Positions 39,819 through 41,461 of a stretch of 41,461 nucleotides of DNA are shown one piece after another. Source of the DNA: JAUYIV01 sp035464675 (GTDB taxonomy: Bacteria; Actinomycetota; Acidimicrobiia; Spongiisociales; UBA11373). Location: positions 1-41,461 of the forward strand of contig DATHSA010000082.1 of assembly GCA_035464675.1 (NCBI GenBank), given 5' to 3'. The position numbers and the translations under genes are program-made. Each line of letters starts with the position of its first letter. The stretch's first letter is position 1. The notes below the pieces were generated by a model. The model did not search any database. It was not told the origin of the DNA and saw nothing but the letters and a program-made list of their open reading frames with translations.

Positions 39819-40450
39819 GCGATCCCATCACCATCTTTCTCGTCGACGACCACGAGCTGGCGCGGGCCGGCATGCGGTCGCTGATCGATGGCCGGTTCGC
39901 CATCGTCGGCGAGGCCGACAACGCCGACTCGGCGATCGAGCTCATCGGCGAGCGTCTCCCCGACGTGGTGCTCCTCGACGTCCACCTCCCCGGGGGAGGG
40001 GGCCAGCGGGTCGCCATCGAGGTCTCGGAGGCACATCCAGAAGTGGCGATGCTCGCGGTGTCCGCCTCGGACGATCCTCAGGACGTCGGCGCGGTCGTCG
40101 GTGCCGGAGCATCGGGATACCTGCTCAAGACGGCCCCTCGTGAACGGCTCATAGAGGCGATCGAGCAGACGGCGGCCGGCCACGCCTACTTTTCGCCCGC
40201 GCTCGCCGGCTACATCCTCGAGGAGATGCCGGATGCGGCGGGGATCGACGAGGAGGTGCGGTCGCTCACCGAGCGGGAGAGAGAGGTCCTGCGGCTCATC
40301 GCACGCGGCTACACCTATCGCGAGATCGGGGAGCACCTGTTCATCTCGGTCAAGACCGTGGAGACCCATGTCTCTCATGTCCTGCGCAAGCTCCACCTCG
40401 TCAACCGCTATCAACTGGCGAAGTACGCCCGCGAGCGGAAGCTCGACTGA
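39815..40450 (+). CDS. NarL/LuxR-family response regulator
   Basis: A 211-residue regulator with a standard receiver (VDDHELARAG, phosphoacceptor Asp55 in VVLLDVHLPGGG, Lys in SGYLLKTAPRE) and a LuxR helix-turn-helix (LTEREREVLRLIARGYTYREIGEHLFISVKTVETHVSHVLRKL). It is translated from a GTGA overlap with the kinase. The next gene, a secreted hydrolase, and the kinase promoter share a sequence motif that may be its operator. Confidence 0.95.
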   Translation: MSDPITIFLVDDHELARAGMRSLIDGRFAIVGEADNADSAIELIGERLPDVVLLDVHLPGGGGQRVAIEVSEAHPEVAMLAVSASDDPQDVGAVVGAGASGYLLKTAPRERLIEAIEQTAAGHAYFSPALAGYILEEMPDAAGIDEEVRSLTEREREVLRLIARGYTYREIGEHLFISVKTVETHVSHVLRKLHLVNRYQLAKYARERKLD

Positions 40451-40460
40451 CCCTTCCAGG

Positions 40461-40474
40461 ATCAGGGTCATCCC
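40461..40474 (+). promoter_or_regulatory. Candidate regulator site before the SGNH hydrolase gene
   Basis: ATCAGGGTCATCCC matches ATCAGGGACATCCC of the palindrome at 38548-38565 in 13 of 14 positions. It lies 10 bp after the regulator stop and about 100 bp before the hydrolase start. Confidence 0.5.
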
Positions 40475-40573
40475 CCATTCCCTCCGGGTCCCCGGTGCCG
40501 GACCATCTCGGGGACAACGCCTTCCATCGTGGCTGTGGCCCGGGAAGGCACGGACCATTCGAGAGGAGAGGAC

Positions 40574-41428
40574 ATGAGGAGACTCACACGAGTCTTCGTC
40601 GCCTTCGCCCTGGTCCTTGTCGCCGTGCCGGTGACGGCAGCCCCCGGTCTCGCCGAGACCGGTTCGGCTCCGATCTACCTGGCGCTGGGCGACTCGTGGG
40701 CATACGGGCAGGGGGCAACGGATCCCGCCACCGGCGGGTATGTGGCACAGCTGTACGGTTCGCTGAAGGTGGAGCTCGACTGCATCCCGGCGGAACCCGA
40801 GCAGGTGCCCGATGGGTGCAAGCACCTCCAGCTGGTAAACCTGGGCAGGCCCGGGACGGCGGCGATGCCGGGGGTGACTGCGCCCTTGGTGAAGGCCGAG
40901 CAGTTGCCGGTCGCAGAAGCGCTGCTGACCCGCAACCACGACGACAACCCCGTCAACGACGTCGAGGTGATCACTCTCCACGTCGGGGGCAACGATGTGG
41001 TCGGCCCGATCCTGGCGGCCTGCATCGGCGGCTTCAGCCCTGAATGCCAGCAGGTGTTCGTGGCCGAGATGACGGCGCTTCAGGCGGATCTGGCCGAGGT
41101 GGTCGGAGCGCTGCGCGCCGCCGCCGGACCGGACACGCCGATCGTGATCGGGACCTACGACAACCCGGTGCCCTTCTGTGACCTGAACGGCATCCCCGGG
41201 GCGGCTCTCCTCGGAGAGTTCGTCCTGGAGGGCATTCCTGGCACAGGGATCTCCGGGGTCAACGACATCGTGCGCGGCGTCGCCGCGGCCTTCGGTGCCG
41301 AGGTCGCCGAGGTGTTCGGAGATCTCGATGTTGCCGGCGATTGGTTGGGCGGGGCGGACTGCCTCCACCCGGCCGATACCGGCTACGACGAGGTGACCGA
41401 CGCCTTCGAGGAGGCACTGGGCTTCTGA
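40574..41428 (+). CDS. Secreted SGNH/GDSL-family hydrolase
   Basis: A 284-residue exported esterase/lipase-like protein. Signal peptide RRLTRVFVAFALVLVAVPVTAAPG is followed by block I ALGDSWAYG (Ser41 nucleophile), block III HVGGNDVVG and block V GGADCLHPADTGY (Asp and His), matching the SGNH family. Several cysteines (ELDCIPAE, DGCKHL, AACIGG, PECQQ, FCDLNG, ADCLHP) suggest disulfides outside the cell. Substrate is unknown; lipids or acetylated sugars are typical. ATG 40574 has GAGGAGAGGAC directly upstream. It follows the two-component pair and may be its target. Confidence 0.92.
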   Translation: MRRLTRVFVAFALVLVAVPVTAAPGLAETGSAPIYLALGDSWAYGQGATDPATGGYVAQLYGSLKVELDCIPAEPEQVPDGCKHLQLVNLGRPGTAAMPGVTAPLVKAEQLPVAEALLTRNHDDNPVNDVEVITLHVGGNDVVGPILAACIGGFSPECQQVFVAEMTALQADLAEVVGALRAAAGPDTPIVIGTYDNPVPFCDLNGIPGAALLGEFVLEGIPGTGISGVNDIVRGVAAAFGAEVAEVFGDLDVAGDWLGGADCLHPADTGYDEVTDAFEEALGF

Positions 41429-41461
41429 AGCCATCGAGACCGGAGAGGGCGGGCGCACTCG

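Noticed and set aside
1..41461. tRNA, rRNA, insertion sequence or prophage
   Set aside because: No cloverleaf, rRNA core sequence, transposase, integrase or phage structural gene was recognised on either strand.

Overview
The window is high-GC DNA with tightly packed genes, many GTG starts and 1-4 bp stop/start overlaps. It encodes a menaquinone pathway, a DevS/DevR-type sensor pair, a secretin-less Flp/Tad pilus locus, several lipoproteins and a heliorhodopsin, and shows no outer-membrane genes. Together these point to a Gram-positive (monoderm) member of the Actinomycetota, probably an uncultured Acidimicrobiia-like lineage. The phylum is well supported; the class is inference. No rRNA, tRNA, IS element or CRISPR array was seen.

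Region 1 (1-9150) is a low-oxygen/dormancy island. It holds a GNAT/acyl-CoA-synthetase fusion, a PPOX-fold flavoenzyme, pyruvate phosphate dikinase, a single-GAF DevS-like kinase whose His110 aligns with the haem ligand of mycobacterial DevS, the divergent DevR-like regulator, a universal stress protein and a CBS-BON protein. The kinase and regulator promoters share a 12-bp motif containing GGGAC. Region 2 (9229-13205, minus strand) is menD, menF and an alpha/beta hydrolase that is a weak menH candidate. Heptamer repeats occur here and run into the menF 3' end.

Region 3 (13258-22975) has a small membrane protein, two divergent receiver-like genes that lack the normal phosphoacceptor pattern, and then a complete Tad operon: flp pilin, tadE, tadG-like, cpaB, cpaE/tadZ, cpaF/tadA, tadB fused to a secreted von Willebrand A domain, tadC, and a second 44-residue Flp pilin. 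Region 4 (23075-26272) is menBA and the divergent menE, so menaquinone genes lie on both sides of the pilus locus; menC is not in the window.

Region 5 (26333-32283) is housekeeping and accessory: an RRM protein overlapping a FKBP lipoprotein, a duplicated palindromic repeat, dienelactone hydrolase, an MFS exporter, a macro-domain protein divergent from glutamate formiminotransferase/cyclodeaminase, and an EF-Tu-domain-2-like small protein. Region 6 (32392-36049) has the heliorhodopsin, a polytopic His-containing membrane protein resembling haem-copper oxidases, a monohaem cytochrome c lipoprotein and a secreted trypsin-like protease. Region 7 (36465-41428) has a DUF6174-like lipoprotein, a FecR-NHL lipoprotein, a second NarL-type kinase/regulator pair and a secreted SGNH hydrolase. 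A 14-bp motif recurs upstream of the kinase and upstream of the hydrolase.

A recurrent pattern is a TAnnnT hexamer 6-8 bp upstream of a start codon with no Shine-Dalgarno sequence, which suggests many leaderless transcripts.
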